A stretch of 64,000 bases of DNA from contig NZ_JSYN01000002.1 in NCBI RefSeq assembly GCF_000812965.1, positions 1-64,000 on the forward strand, written 5' to 3'. The notes under the pieces are model-generated. The model was not told where the DNA came from, made no database searches, and worked only from the letters and a program-made list of their open reading frames with translations. Made by a program: the position numbers and the translations under genes. Positions 1 to 8,313 of this stretch are shown piece by piece (positions within the stretch are counted from its first letter, which is position 1; the number at the start of each line of letters is the position of its first letter). Origin of the DNA: Pedobacter kyungheensis. Lineage in GTDB: Bacteria; Bacteroidota; Bacteroidia; Sphingobacteriales; Sphingobacteriaceae.

Positions 1-110
1 GGCTTTTTCAGCCGACGAAGCCTGCCTGTAGCAGGCAGGCAATCTTGCAACGATGGCTAATAGCGAGCGTATTAAGATTGCTTCGTCGTTCCTCCTCGCA
101 ATGACGATTG
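1..110. repeat. REP-like dispersed intergenic repeat (GTCATTGCGAG type)
   Basis: The segment contains an internal inverted repeat (GACGAAGC at 14-21 against GCTTCGTC at 80-87), a smaller hairpin CTGCCTG-TAG-CAGGCAG, and on the minus strand it begins with CGTCATTGCGAGGAGGAACG. Repeats of this style lie between genes in many Sphingobacteriaceae genomes. It may start before the window. Its role is unknown; it lies downstream of the minus-strand map gene and could affect transcript ends. Confidence 0.5.
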
Positions 111-255
111 TTTTATATATCTGTCAATGTTAGTTTGCCGAAGGATTAACCTTAATATATTTTGAGGTGTTTCGATTACTTGTCCCGATTTTCATCGGGA
201 GGCTCAACATGACAATTCCTATAAGAACTTCGTGATCAGCACCACTATATATCTC

Positions 256-1056
256 TTAATAATAAGAAGTATTCAGGTTAACATTGGCTTTCTCCGCGGC
301 TTCAATAATCGAATAATCAGAAAGGATTAATGCCTGGCCTTTTTTAACACAAACATCGTGTTCGAAATGAACCGAAGGTTTCCCATCGGCTGTACGGATA
401 GCCCAGTTGTCTTTATCCAGAAATACATCTTTCGTACCCATGTTAATCATAGGTTCGATAGCCATTACCAGGTTTTCTTTTAACATGGTGCCACTGCCTT
501 TACGACCGTAATTTGCAACTTGCGGGTCTTCGTGCATACTCTGGCCCAGGCCATGCCCAACCAGATCCCTCACTACGCCATAACCTTGTTTTTCGTTATA
601 GTTTTGAATGGCAAAGCCAATATCGCCCAAACGTTTGCCCACCACGGCTTCTTTAATACCTTCGAATAACGATTCTTTTGTGGTTTTCACCAGTTTTAAA
701 ACTTCAGGACTTGCATCGCCAATTACAAAAGTGTAGGCATGATCACCGTGCCAGCCATTTTTAATGGTACCCACATCCACTGAAATGATATCGCCATCAC
801 GTAGCTCTTCTTTGCCCGGAATACCATGTACTACCACATCGTTAATCGAGGTGATAATATGTGCAGGAAAACCATTGTAGTTATAAAAAGAAGGAACAGC
901 GCCATGATCTAAAATAAACTCATTGGCCATTTTATCTATTTCCAGTGTTTTCATACCGGCTTTTAAAACTTTAGCAACTTCTGTAAGGGTTTGGCTCACC
1001 AATAAGGCACTGATCTGCATCAGCTCTACCTGTTCGTTTGTTTTATATAAAATCAT
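256..1056 (-). CDS. map: Methionine aminopeptidase, type I
   Basis: This cytosolic metalloenzyme removes the initiator methionine from nascent proteins. The reading shows the type I hallmarks: the segment VVHGIPG, metal-binding aspartates in GDIISVDVG, the His in GLVGHGLGQSMHEDP, and glutamates in MAIEPMI and HFEHDV. The frame is open up to 1080, but the ATG at 1056 (MILYKTNEQVELM) gives the usual N-terminus and length (about 266 residues), so it is preferred over the upstream MILLTLPH. It stands alone, with repeats downstream and the divergent exported-protein genes upstream. Housekeeping function is confident; the start is less certain. Confidence 0.95.
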   Translation of the reverse strand: MILYKTNEQVELMQISALLVSQTLTEVAKVLKAGMKTLEIDKMANEFILDHGAVPSFYNYNGFPAHIITSINDVVVHGIPGKEELRDGDIISVDVGTIKNGWHGDHAYTFVIGDASPEVLKLVKTTKESLFEGIKEAVVGKRLGDIGFAIQNYNEKQGYGVVRDLVGHGLGQSMHEDPQVANYGRKGSGTMLKENLVMAIEPMINMGTKDVFLDKDNWAIRTADGKPSVHFEHDVCVKKGQALILSDYSIIEAAEKANVNLNTSYY

Positions 1057-1471
1057 GTGCGGCAAAGTTAATAATATCATTTGGTGTTGCGAACCTTCGT
1101 GTTAAAACTTTACTCCGCCCTGAAACTGTGTGTTTCGACAGAGATTTCTGGAATTTTATCTACCTTTTAAAGAAACAGGCATTGCGTTTTGCTCAGTCAT
1201 GATTGTCTCATTCAGCAACAGAAAGCGGTGAAATAAAGCGAAATTGATGGTTTTTCTACCTTTTTGTTTACAATTTTCATCTTTTTTAAGGCAATAATAT
1301 TCCAGTTTTGATTTAACCAAATTAGAGCTAACCTATACCAATCTTATTGGACAAAACAAGCGTGGGCAGATCAGGAAAAAGGATGTATTTAATAACATTC
1401 AGATTAAGGTGCAGGTAAAGTTCGGGTTTCAGGCTGCTAAAACAGATAACCTAAATAAAAACTCAAAAATT
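1057..1471. other. Intergenic region, divergent promoters presumed
   Basis: About 415 bases separate map from the first exported-protein gene. No convincing ORF, hairpin or repeat was found. Both flanking genes point away from it, so it should hold both promoters, but no clear Bacteroidota -33/-7 pair could be fixed by eye. Confidence 0.4.
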
Positions 1472-1828
1472 ATGAAAAAAACCTTAATGCTATTCGCCCT
1501 GATGCTGGCTTTTGTGGTAATTAAACCTGCCGCTACAAAAGCACAAACTCCTACACAAGAGTATTACCACGAAATTACCAACGAGCTGGGTACTTTTAAA
1601 ATTTGGTTATTCATTACCGAAAATGATGGTATCGACCATGCTTATATTATGGATCCGGAATTTAATACCTGGCCGGTAACCATTAGCTGGAAAGTATATG
1701 CTGGTGGTTACGGTGTAAACAGTGCGCATGTAACAGAATTCAAAGGTTCATTTGGTGCCTACAACATCGAGTGGGCGGGTCCTTTTGAGCCGGAAGAGAA
1801 TTATCTACCTGTGATCACGACCCCTTAA
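1472..1828 (+). CDS. Small secreted protein, unknown function
   Basis: I do not recognise this family. The frame is open from 1409, but the ATG at 1472 begins a classic signal peptide (MKKTLMLFALMLAFVVI, ending ATKAQ) and is the likely start, giving 118 residues. The mature part is rich in aromatic residues and has no cysteine, suggesting a small beta-sheet exported protein. A second small secreted protein with a similar leader follows after 54 bases, so the two may be co-transcribed ahead of the peptidase genes. Confidence 0.7.
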   Translation: MKKTLMLFALMLAFVVIKPAATKAQTPTQEYYHEITNELGTFKIWLFITENDGIDHAYIMDPEFNTWPVTISWKVYAGGYGVNSAHVTEFKGSFGAYNIEWAGPFEPEENYLPVITTP

Positions 1829-1882
1829 TAATACCCGTATCGCCCTGTTTACACAATATCTTAATCAAAAAATAAATTAACC

Positions 1883-2278
1883 ATGAAGAAAACTATAGTA
1901 ATCTTTTCTCTTTTGCTAAGCTTTTTTGCAATCAATAGTCAGGTAAAAGCACAATGCGTTCAACCACCGGCACAGATTTTAACTACCGCTTACGATCAAT
2001 CGCAGTATTATGTAACCGTTACCTTAAACCCAACAACGGGTGCGCAATCGGTGTTGATTGAAGATCCGGGCAATACAGCTAACAATGCATATGTAACGAT
2101 CGACAGTACTTATGGCGGTTGTTCAATGTCTGCTTATGAGGTATATGGCTCGTTTATCATATTCGATATTCCTACCCAAAGTTATAAAAGATACAGCGTA
2201 TCGTTAACCGCACAAACTGGTTTCGATGGTACTAATGCTGAACAGGGGATGTATACCATAGGAGCGTATTTTCAATAA
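1883..2278 (+). CDS. Small secreted protein, unknown function
   Basis: A 131-residue protein with a signal peptide (MKKTIVIFSLLLSFFAINS, cleavage after VKAQ). The mature chain has two cysteines (CVQPP near the N-terminus and YGGCSM in the middle) that could form one disulfide, and alternating hydrophobic residues consistent with a small beta sandwich. It resembles the preceding gene in leader, size and composition but not clearly in sequence. No function can be assigned from sequence alone; position suggests expression with the following metallopeptidases. Confidence 0.7.
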   Translation: MKKTIVIFSLLLSFFAINSQVKAQCVQPPAQILTTAYDQSQYYVTVTLNPTTGAQSVLIEDPGNTANNAYVTIDSTYGGCSMSAYEVYGSFIIFDIPTQSYKRYSVSLTAQTGFDGTNAEQGMYTIGAYFQ

Positions 2279-2442
2279 AATAACAGTATAAAAAATAGAT
2301 TAGTTTGAGTTAGTACCCAGCCTTACTGCTTGTTGGTCAATGCAGGCAGTAAACCGGTTGGGATGAGGGAGCACATTTTAAATCAAGATTAAAACTATGA
2401 ATTAAAACAACTAAATAATCCATAACCTAAACCACTTAAACA

Positions 2443-3885
2443 ATGAAAAACACCAAAAAAATTTGTCTGGCCCTGCTTTTAACTGCCTCTGGCGGCATGT
2501 TGATGAGCGGATGCAAAAAAGCGCCTGTTGCCGAACCACAAACAACAACGCTGGCAAAACCAAACACATTGGCACTAGGCTCGGGAACCACTCCGCCGAG
2601 TTTTGTTACCAATACCAAAAATTTAAACATTGTAATGTTTGTGCCAACCGATAATCCGGCGCTATCCGATTACAAAACCAGATTAACCGATTTAATGGTT
2701 CATTTTCAGAACTGGTTTCATACCGAAATGCAAAGGTATGGCTACGACAAGTACATGGGCTTGCCTAAAATTGACTCGACCGGGTTGGTGAGGTTTATTG
2801 AAATCCCGGCCGCTGGCCCGCAGGCAGATTACCCTTATTCTTCAAGTGTATCGGCAACTAAAATCCTGAACGAAATTGCCGCTTATAAAGCTACGCATGC
2901 TTCAGAATTTTCAAATTCGAGCCACACACTGATTCTATTACCCAACCGTACCGATGGTGGCGACCAGCCTTTTTACGGTTACGGCCGAAACTGTTTTGCG
3001 GTTGATAATGCAAATATGGCGGTAGATAAAATTCCTAATGCGAGCTCTAATTTACTGGGTGGCATGCTGCACGAACTGGGCCATGGTTTAAACTTACCGC
3101 ATGACCATGCCAAATATGCTTCTGAGCAACCTACTTTAGGTACTTCCTTAATGGGATCGGGTAATGTAACCTTCAGTAAAGGCCAACCAACCTTTTTAAC
3201 CGAAGTTGATGCCGCTATCTTAAACCGCAATGAGATTTTTCAAAATCCATTGCCAACTGAAACACCTTATGAAAGTGCTACCACTACCATTAATGCCAAT
3301 GCAAGTTTCAACAGCACTACACAGGCCTTTAATTTAAGCGGAAGTTTTACCAGCAATAAAGAGGTAACCGATATTTTGGTTTATATGGACCCGAACGTAA
3401 ATAACGAAGGAACCGGCACAAACAAAGATTATAATGCGGTAACCTGGAGGTTTGCGCCCGGAACCGGAAATACTATTGCCGGAAGTATTCCGCTAAGCGA
3501 ACTTTACTACAAAACCAACGAGCCTTACGAGTTAAAAGCCAAACTCCTGCTAAAAAATGGAAACGTAATTACACAAACCTATTCTTTCTCATTTTTAAAT
3601 GGCGTGCCGCAAATCGGGGCTAATGGTTCGGCTAAGTTCTGCCAGAACTCAAATTACGGCGGTTATGCCATATCATTACCTGTTGGTCAATATACAACTG
3701 CCGATTTAATCAGCCGTGGCATAAGCAATAATGATGTATCGTCTGTTAATTTGGGCTTAGGAGTGAAAGTGATTATGTACGATGGTGATAACTTTACCGG
3801 AAGCAGCATTGAGCTCACTTCTTCGAGTACTTACGTTTCGACCTTTAACGATAAGGCATCTTCTATTAAAGTAATCGCCCTCTAA
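2443..3885 (+). CDS. Lipoprotein metzincin-like metallopeptidase with C-terminal beta/gamma-crystallin-like domain
   Basis: A 480-residue exported lipoprotein: a basic, hydrophobic leader ends in the lipobox MSGC. The catalytic zinc site reads HELGHGLNLPH (H210, E211, H214, H220), followed about 17 residues later by SLMG, a plausible Met-turn, so it is metzincin-like. Residues from about 396 to the end (FCQNSNYGGYAISLP, then VIMYDGDNFTGSSIEL) form a beta/gamma-crystallin Greek-key pair, a domain that often binds calcium or sugars. It is followed after 11 bases by an M60 peptidase and then glycosidases, suggesting joint attack on glycoproteins. The exact peptidase family is not certain. Confidence 0.75.
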   Translation: MKNTKKICLALLLTASGGMLMSGCKKAPVAEPQTTTLAKPNTLALGSGTTPPSFVTNTKNLNIVMFVPTDNPALSDYKTRLTDLMVHFQNWFHTEMQRYGYDKYMGLPKIDSTGLVRFIEIPAAGPQADYPYSSSVSATKILNEIAAYKATHASEFSNSSHTLILLPNRTDGGDQPFYGYGRNCFAVDNANMAVDKIPNASSNLLGGMLHELGHGLNLPHDHAKYASEQPTLGTSLMGSGNVTFSKGQPTFLTEVDAAILNRNEIFQNPLPTETPYESATTTINANASFNSTTQAFNLSGSFTSNKEVTDILVYMDPNVNNEGTGTNKDYNAVTWRFAPGTGNTIAGSIPLSELYYKTNEPYELKAKLLLKNGNVITQTYSFSFLNGVPQIGANGSAKFCQNSNYGGYAISLPVGQYTTADLISRGISNNDVSSVNLGLGVKVIMYDGDNFTGSSIELTSSSTYVSTFNDKASSIKVIAL

Positions 3886-3896
3886 ACTAAGCCGAT

Positions 3897-5264
3897 ATGA
3901 AAAAGATATATCCCTTAAGCTTGCTTAGCTTCGCTTTTTTACTGTCGGTTACCGCTTGTAAAAAGCCAAATACAGAGACCGATAGCCAGACATTTTCGTT
4001 AAAGAACAAGGCTATGGCTTCTGGTCCGGTATCGGGCATGGTTGCGCCGCTAACACAAACCTATACCGAAAACGTAGGCAGCCAGGCTGTGGCAAACAGG
4101 TTAATCCAGTCTAACCACAACGAAATGCTATCAACCGGTTACTATGTTGCTGCTAACGATTCTATATACGTTACCGTTGCGCAGGTAAGCGGTTCCCGTT
4201 TGCCGCAGTTGGTATTGGGAACGCCATTCAGAGATAATGTTCGGCCGGTGCGTACTTATTACACGCTGCAAGTCGGCTTAAACAAAATTAAAGCTGATCA
4301 GTACGGCGGTATGGCCTGGGTAAAATATGTAAGCAGCGCAACGCCCGCTGCTTCTGCCAGTCTGAGTTTTGGCAAAGGTTTTAAACCTGTGCCTTATTTT
4401 AAGAAAAATGTAACCAGCCATGCCGATTGGTTAACCATGCTCGATAGTTTGAGTAATGTACCCGATGTTATTATCGAAACCGATCGTGCCCTGGTAGTTG
4501 CCCGTAGAGACGATGCCATTACCTACAAAACCGATGATCAGCAGTTGTTGAGCACCAAAATTGATCAGATTGTCGATGCAGAAGATGCTTTCAGTGGCAT
4601 AGATGGTTCTACAAGCCTGCATACCAAAGGTCCATACAAATATCTCATTACCGTTAGAGATCCGGCAAATTCAGGCGATTACATGGCTGCGGGGATTGGT
4701 ATTTTCTACATCCGTTCTTTAACTTACCGTATCCTGCAAAATACCAATGTAGGTGGCGTTTCCGGTTGGGGATTATGGCACGAAATCGGCCACATTCACC
4801 AGCAGGGGCCATGGACCTGGACGGGTTTGACCGAAGTGACGGTTAACTTGTATGCGATGGCTGCCGAACGTTATTTTGCGGTTACACCATCGCGCATGAA
4901 CCGCGATGGCAAATGGACATCGGTTGATAATTATTTTGCCATTCCGCAGGCCAGCCGTAATTTTAATGGCACCGTTGCCAATGCCAACGATACACGCCTG
5001 GGTATGTTTTATCAGCTATGGCTGGCTTATGGCGATAGTTTTTATATTACCCTGCACAAGCAAACCCGTACCGAAAATCCTTCGCTAACAACTGATGCAG
5101 CTAAAATGCGTTATTTTATGTTGAAAGCCTGTAACATCAGTGGTAAGGATTTGAGCGACTTTTTTAAGAAATGGGGGCTACCCGTAACGCAGTCGGTTTA
5201 TGATGAAATAACAGCCCTGGGATTACCGGCGCCGGCAACAGATTTGACTACATTAAGAGACTAA
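3897..5264 (+). CDS. Lipoprotein peptidase M60 family (enhancin-like, mucin-active type)
   Basis: A 455-residue lipoprotein with leader ending SVTAC followed by lysines. The gluzincin motif of family M60 is intact: HEIGH at H295-H299, with the third ligand glutamate in GLTE at E313, within the HExxH(8-24)E spacing known for M60. M60 peptidases from gut bacteria cleave mucin-type glycoproteins; activity here is inferred. The N-terminal half is a probable beta-sandwich. The gene is 11 bases after the metzincin-like gene and is followed by a hairpin and an alpha-L-fucosidase. This supports action on fucosylated glycoproteins at the cell surface. Confidence 0.85.
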   Translation: MKKIYPLSLLSFAFLLSVTACKKPNTETDSQTFSLKNKAMASGPVSGMVAPLTQTYTENVGSQAVANRLIQSNHNEMLSTGYYVAANDSIYVTVAQVSGSRLPQLVLGTPFRDNVRPVRTYYTLQVGLNKIKADQYGGMAWVKYVSSATPAASASLSFGKGFKPVPYFKKNVTSHADWLTMLDSLSNVPDVIIETDRALVVARRDDAITYKTDDQQLLSTKIDQIVDAEDAFSGIDGSTSLHTKGPYKYLITVRDPANSGDYMAAGIGIFYIRSLTYRILQNTNVGGVSGWGLWHEIGHIHQQGPWTWTGLTEVTVNLYAMAAERYFAVTPSRMNRDGKWTSVDNYFAIPQASRNFNGTVANANDTRLGMFYQLWLAYGDSFYITLHKQTRTENPSLTTDAAKMRYFMLKACNISGKDLSDFFKKWGLPVTQSVYDEITALGLPAPATDLTTLRD

Positions 5265-5275
5265 ATTTTAATACC

Positions 5276-5309
5276 TTACACTCCGGGAGTATTTTCTTCC
5301 GGAGTGTAA
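5276..5309 (+). promoter_or_regulatory. Perfect 11-bp inverted repeat between peptidase and fucosidase genes
   Basis: TTACACTCCGG at 5276-5286 pairs perfectly with CCGGAGTGTAA at 5299-5309 around a 12-base loop. It is followed by A residues rather than T residues on the plus strand and ends 10 bases before the fucosidase ATG. It could be a processing or stabilising hairpin, a partial terminator, or an operator. It is not a canonical plus-strand terminator. Confidence 0.5.
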
Positions 5310-5319
5310 AAAAATACGA

Positions 5320-6708
5320 ATGAAAAAAATATCCCTGTTTACCTTACTGATTGCTGGCCTGGCCACAAAGCTGTTTGCGCAATCAGCACCTTTAGATCAG
5401 TTTAAAGCCGATAAGTTCGGTATGTTTCTGCATTGGGGGCTGTATGCCCAAACTGCCGGCGACTGGAAAAACCATGCGGTAAAAGGAGGTGAACATTTTA
5501 TGCTGTACGAGCGTATTCCCGTAAACGAATATGCAACCATTGCCAACCAATTCAATCCGGTTAAATTCGATGCCGATGCCTGGGTAAAACAGGCTAAAGA
5601 TGCCGGAATGAAATATGTTGTTTTTACTGCTAAACATCACGATGGCTTTGCCATGTACAATTCGGCCAGCAGCGATTACAATATCGTAAAACGTAGTCCG
5701 TTTAAACGCGATCCCATTGCCGAACTGGCCAAAGCCTGTAAAAAATACCAGCTCATGCTCTGTTTGTATTACTCGCTGGGCAGAGACTGGCAAGATCCCG
5801 ATGTGCCGACCAACTGGCCTGTAAAAGCCGGTAGAAGTAACACCTGGGATTACCCGAACGAAGATGCCAAGGTATTTAACCGTTATTTCGAAAGAAAGGT
5901 TAAACCACAAATTACCGAACTCTTAAGCAATTACGGCCCTATTGGCGTGCTTTGGTTCGATACGCCAGAGTTAATCAGTAAAACCGAAAGTGCCGAACTG
6001 AAAGCACTGGTACATCAATTACAACCCAATTGTTTGGTTAATAACCGTATTGGGAATGGGCTGGGCGATTTTTCGATTTCAGAACAATCGTTAACGCCAT
6101 CGTCTAAAAAAGCCTGGGAATCTTGCTTAACCATTGGCAAAAACTGGGGTTATAACCGGCACGACAGCACCTGGAAATCGCCCGAAGTATTGGTGCGCCA
6201 CCTGGTAGAAGTGGTAGCCAATGGCGGTAACCTGTTATTAAACATTGGGCCTAAGGGTGATGGTACCTTTCCCGATTGGGCTACGGCCAGATTAAAAGCA
6301 ATAGGTAGCTGGATGAAAATTAATCAGGAAGCCATTTATGGTACACAGCCCTGGCTTGTGGTTAAAGAAAGTAACACCACATCAGAAGAAAATACCAGCA
6401 TTGAAGCCAGTAAAAGCGCTACCAAAGATGCTGTTTTTGATGGCACACCACAATCTGTTGCACCAGATGTATATTACACCGCGAAAGATAAACTGATTTA
6501 TGTGTTTTTAAGGAGCTGGCAAACACCGCAGGTGGTATTGAAGCAAATTAATAACCAAAACACCGCTATAAAAGACATTAACCTATTGGGCAGTAAGAAG
6601 AAAATTAAATGGAGCAGCAGCAAACAGGAGTTGAAACTGGATTTACCTGCTGATTTTAAAGCCACAACCAATGTTCCGGTTTATGTATTAAAAATAACAA
6701 CCAACTAA
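5320..6708 (+). CDS. Alpha-L-fucosidase, glycoside hydrolase family GH29
   Basis: A 462-residue exported enzyme (signal peptide ending TKLFAQ) that removes alpha-linked L-fucose from glycans with retention. The (beta/alpha)8 start FGMFLHWGLYA, the segment TAKHHDGFAMY and the nucleophile region GVLWFDTPE (D214) are typical of GH29. The catalytic domain runs to about residue 340 (GGNLLLNIGPKGDG), followed by a C-terminal beta domain. Its stop overlaps the start of the hexosaminidase gene, so the two are translationally coupled. Linkage preference cannot be read from sequence. Confidence 0.93.
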   Translation: MKKISLFTLLIAGLATKLFAQSAPLDQFKADKFGMFLHWGLYAQTAGDWKNHAVKGGEHFMLYERIPVNEYATIANQFNPVKFDADAWVKQAKDAGMKYVVFTAKHHDGFAMYNSASSDYNIVKRSPFKRDPIAELAKACKKYQLMLCLYYSLGRDWQDPDVPTNWPVKAGRSNTWDYPNEDAKVFNRYFERKVKPQITELLSNYGPIGVLWFDTPELISKTESAELKALVHQLQPNCLVNNRIGNGLGDFSISEQSLTPSSKKAWESCLTIGKNWGYNRHDSTWKSPEVLVRHLVEVVANGGNLLLNIGPKGDGTFPDWATARLKAIGSWMKINQEAIYGTQPWLVVKESNTTSEENTSIEASKSATKDAVFDGTPQSVAPDVYYTAKDKLIYVFLRSWQTPQVVLKQINNQNTAIKDINLLGSKKKIKWSSSKQELKLDLPADFKATTNVPVYVLKITTN

Positions 6709-8297
6709 TGAAATTACTTGTTCTGGCCCTATCGTTATTTACAACTGTTGTCTTTGCCCAGGCACCTGGCAACGTTATCCCTATGCCCGATAAATATGTT
6801 AAAGGCGAAGGTATTTTTGTGTTAAACAGTAACAGTACCATCAGCTATAACAATAATCAGTTAAAAACAATTGCCTACTATTTTCAAAATGAGCTGTTGA
6901 GTCAAAAAGGCATTACCATACAGCAGCAAGCTAAAGGTGCGAGCATTGCACTGGTGCTGAAACCAGGCACGAAAAATGCCGATTCGAGTGCTTACCAGCT
7001 GAGTGTAAAGCCTAACCAGGTTACCATTTCGGCAAGTCACCCGAACGGAGTTTTTTATGGTGTAATTTCATTATTGCAAATGGCGCTAACGGCTAAAAAT
7101 AACCAGATTGAGGCTGCCGAAATTACTGATGCCGCTGCTTATGGCTGGCGTGGCTTAATGCTCGATGAATCGCGCCACTTTTTTGGTAAACAAAAGGTGA
7201 AATCGATTTTAAACTGGATGGCCTTTTACAAACTAAACACCTTCCACTGGCATTTAACCGATGAGCCCGGCTGGCGTTTAGAAATTAAGAAATATCCTAA
7301 CCTGGCACTTATTGGCGGAATAGGCGATTTTTTAAATCCCGGTTTGCCAGCTCAGTTTTATACCCAGGCCGATATTAAAGAAATTGTAGCTTATGCTGCT
7401 GAACGCTATATTAAGGTAATCCCTGAGATAGATATGCCCGGTCATGCCACTGCTGCCAACAAGGCTTATCCCGAATATTCAGGCGGTGGTTCGGCAGGTC
7501 ATCCCGAATTTACTTTTAACCCCGGTTTAGAAAAAACATACAGTTACCTAACCGATATCCTGAAAGAAACCAATGTGCTTTTCCCTGCCGGAATGATTCA
7601 CCTCGGAGGAGATGAAGTGAGTTATGGCAATGAAAAATGGAAAAGCAATCCCGATATTTTAAAACTGCGCGAGCAGAAAAACCTTAAAAACGATATTGAA
7701 GTAGAACAATATTTCATGAAACGGATGGCCGATTCGCTTTACAACCTTCGTGCTAAAGCTATTTTTTGGGATGAAATGGTTGATGTGGGCGTACCCAGGG
7801 AAAAAACAATTATTTTCTGGTGGCGGCACGATAAACCAGGTCAGCTGCGTAGTGCATTAAATAAAGGCTATCAAACCGTGTTGTGCCCGCGCTTGCCGCT
7901 TTATTTCGATTTCGTGCAGGATAGTACCCATCAGTATGGTCGCAAATGGAACAAGTTGTATAATCCGGTTGAGCAGGTATACCAGTTCGATGCCCGTTCT
8001 TTTTCCAAAGATGCAAAAGAACAACCACTCATTTTAGGTATTCAGGCCGATCTTTGGACCGAAACCGTAGATGGTGATGCCCGTTTGGATTATCTGCTCT
8101 TTCCACGCATTGCGGCTTTAGCCGAAGCCGCCTGGACCAAAAACAATCGTAAAGATTTTGCCGCCTTTAGCAATAGCTTAAAGCCACATTTAACACTTTA
8201 CGGTCAGGCAGGTTTGTACTATTACAATCCTTTAAAGCCCTTGCAAAACCCCGAATTACCTGTAAAAAGGAAGAAACCCTTAAATTATAAAGATTAA
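6708..8297 (+). CDS. Beta-N-acetylhexosaminidase, glycoside hydrolase family GH20
   Basis: A 529-residue exported enzyme with leader LLVLALSLFTTVVFAQ. It has the GH20b N-terminal domain (to about residue 140) and the catalytic barrel, with WHLTDEPGWR and the diagnostic substrate-assisted pair in HLGGDEVS (D302, E303). It removes terminal GlcNAc or GalNAc from glycans. Its ATG overlaps the stop of the preceding fucosidase, and a second fucosidase follows 16 bases later. The order is consistent with alternate trimming of fucose and hexosamine from glycoprotein chains. Confidence 0.93.
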   Translation: MKLLVLALSLFTTVVFAQAPGNVIPMPDKYVKGEGIFVLNSNSTISYNNNQLKTIAYYFQNELLSQKGITIQQQAKGASIALVLKPGTKNADSSAYQLSVKPNQVTISASHPNGVFYGVISLLQMALTAKNNQIEAAEITDAAAYGWRGLMLDESRHFFGKQKVKSILNWMAFYKLNTFHWHLTDEPGWRLEIKKYPNLALIGGIGDFLNPGLPAQFYTQADIKEIVAYAAERYIKVIPEIDMPGHATAANKAYPEYSGGGSAGHPEFTFNPGLEKTYSYLTDILKETNVLFPAGMIHLGGDEVSYGNEKWKSNPDILKLREQKNLKNDIEVEQYFMKRMADSLYNLRAKAIFWDEMVDVGVPREKTIIFWWRHDKPGQLRSALNKGYQTVLCPRLPLYFDFVQDSTHQYGRKWNKLYNPVEQVYQFDARSFSKDAKEQPLILGIQADLWTETVDGDARLDYLLFPRIAALAEAAWTKNNRKDFAAFSNSLKPHLTLYGQAGLYYYNPLKPLQNPELPVKRKKPLNYKD

Positions 8298-8313
8298 ACA
8301 CACAAAAATATAC

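Noticed and set aside
5392..5910. 172-codon minus-strand frame
   Set aside because: It is a shadow of the GH29 fucosidase, whose motifs and signal peptide on the plus strand are decisive.
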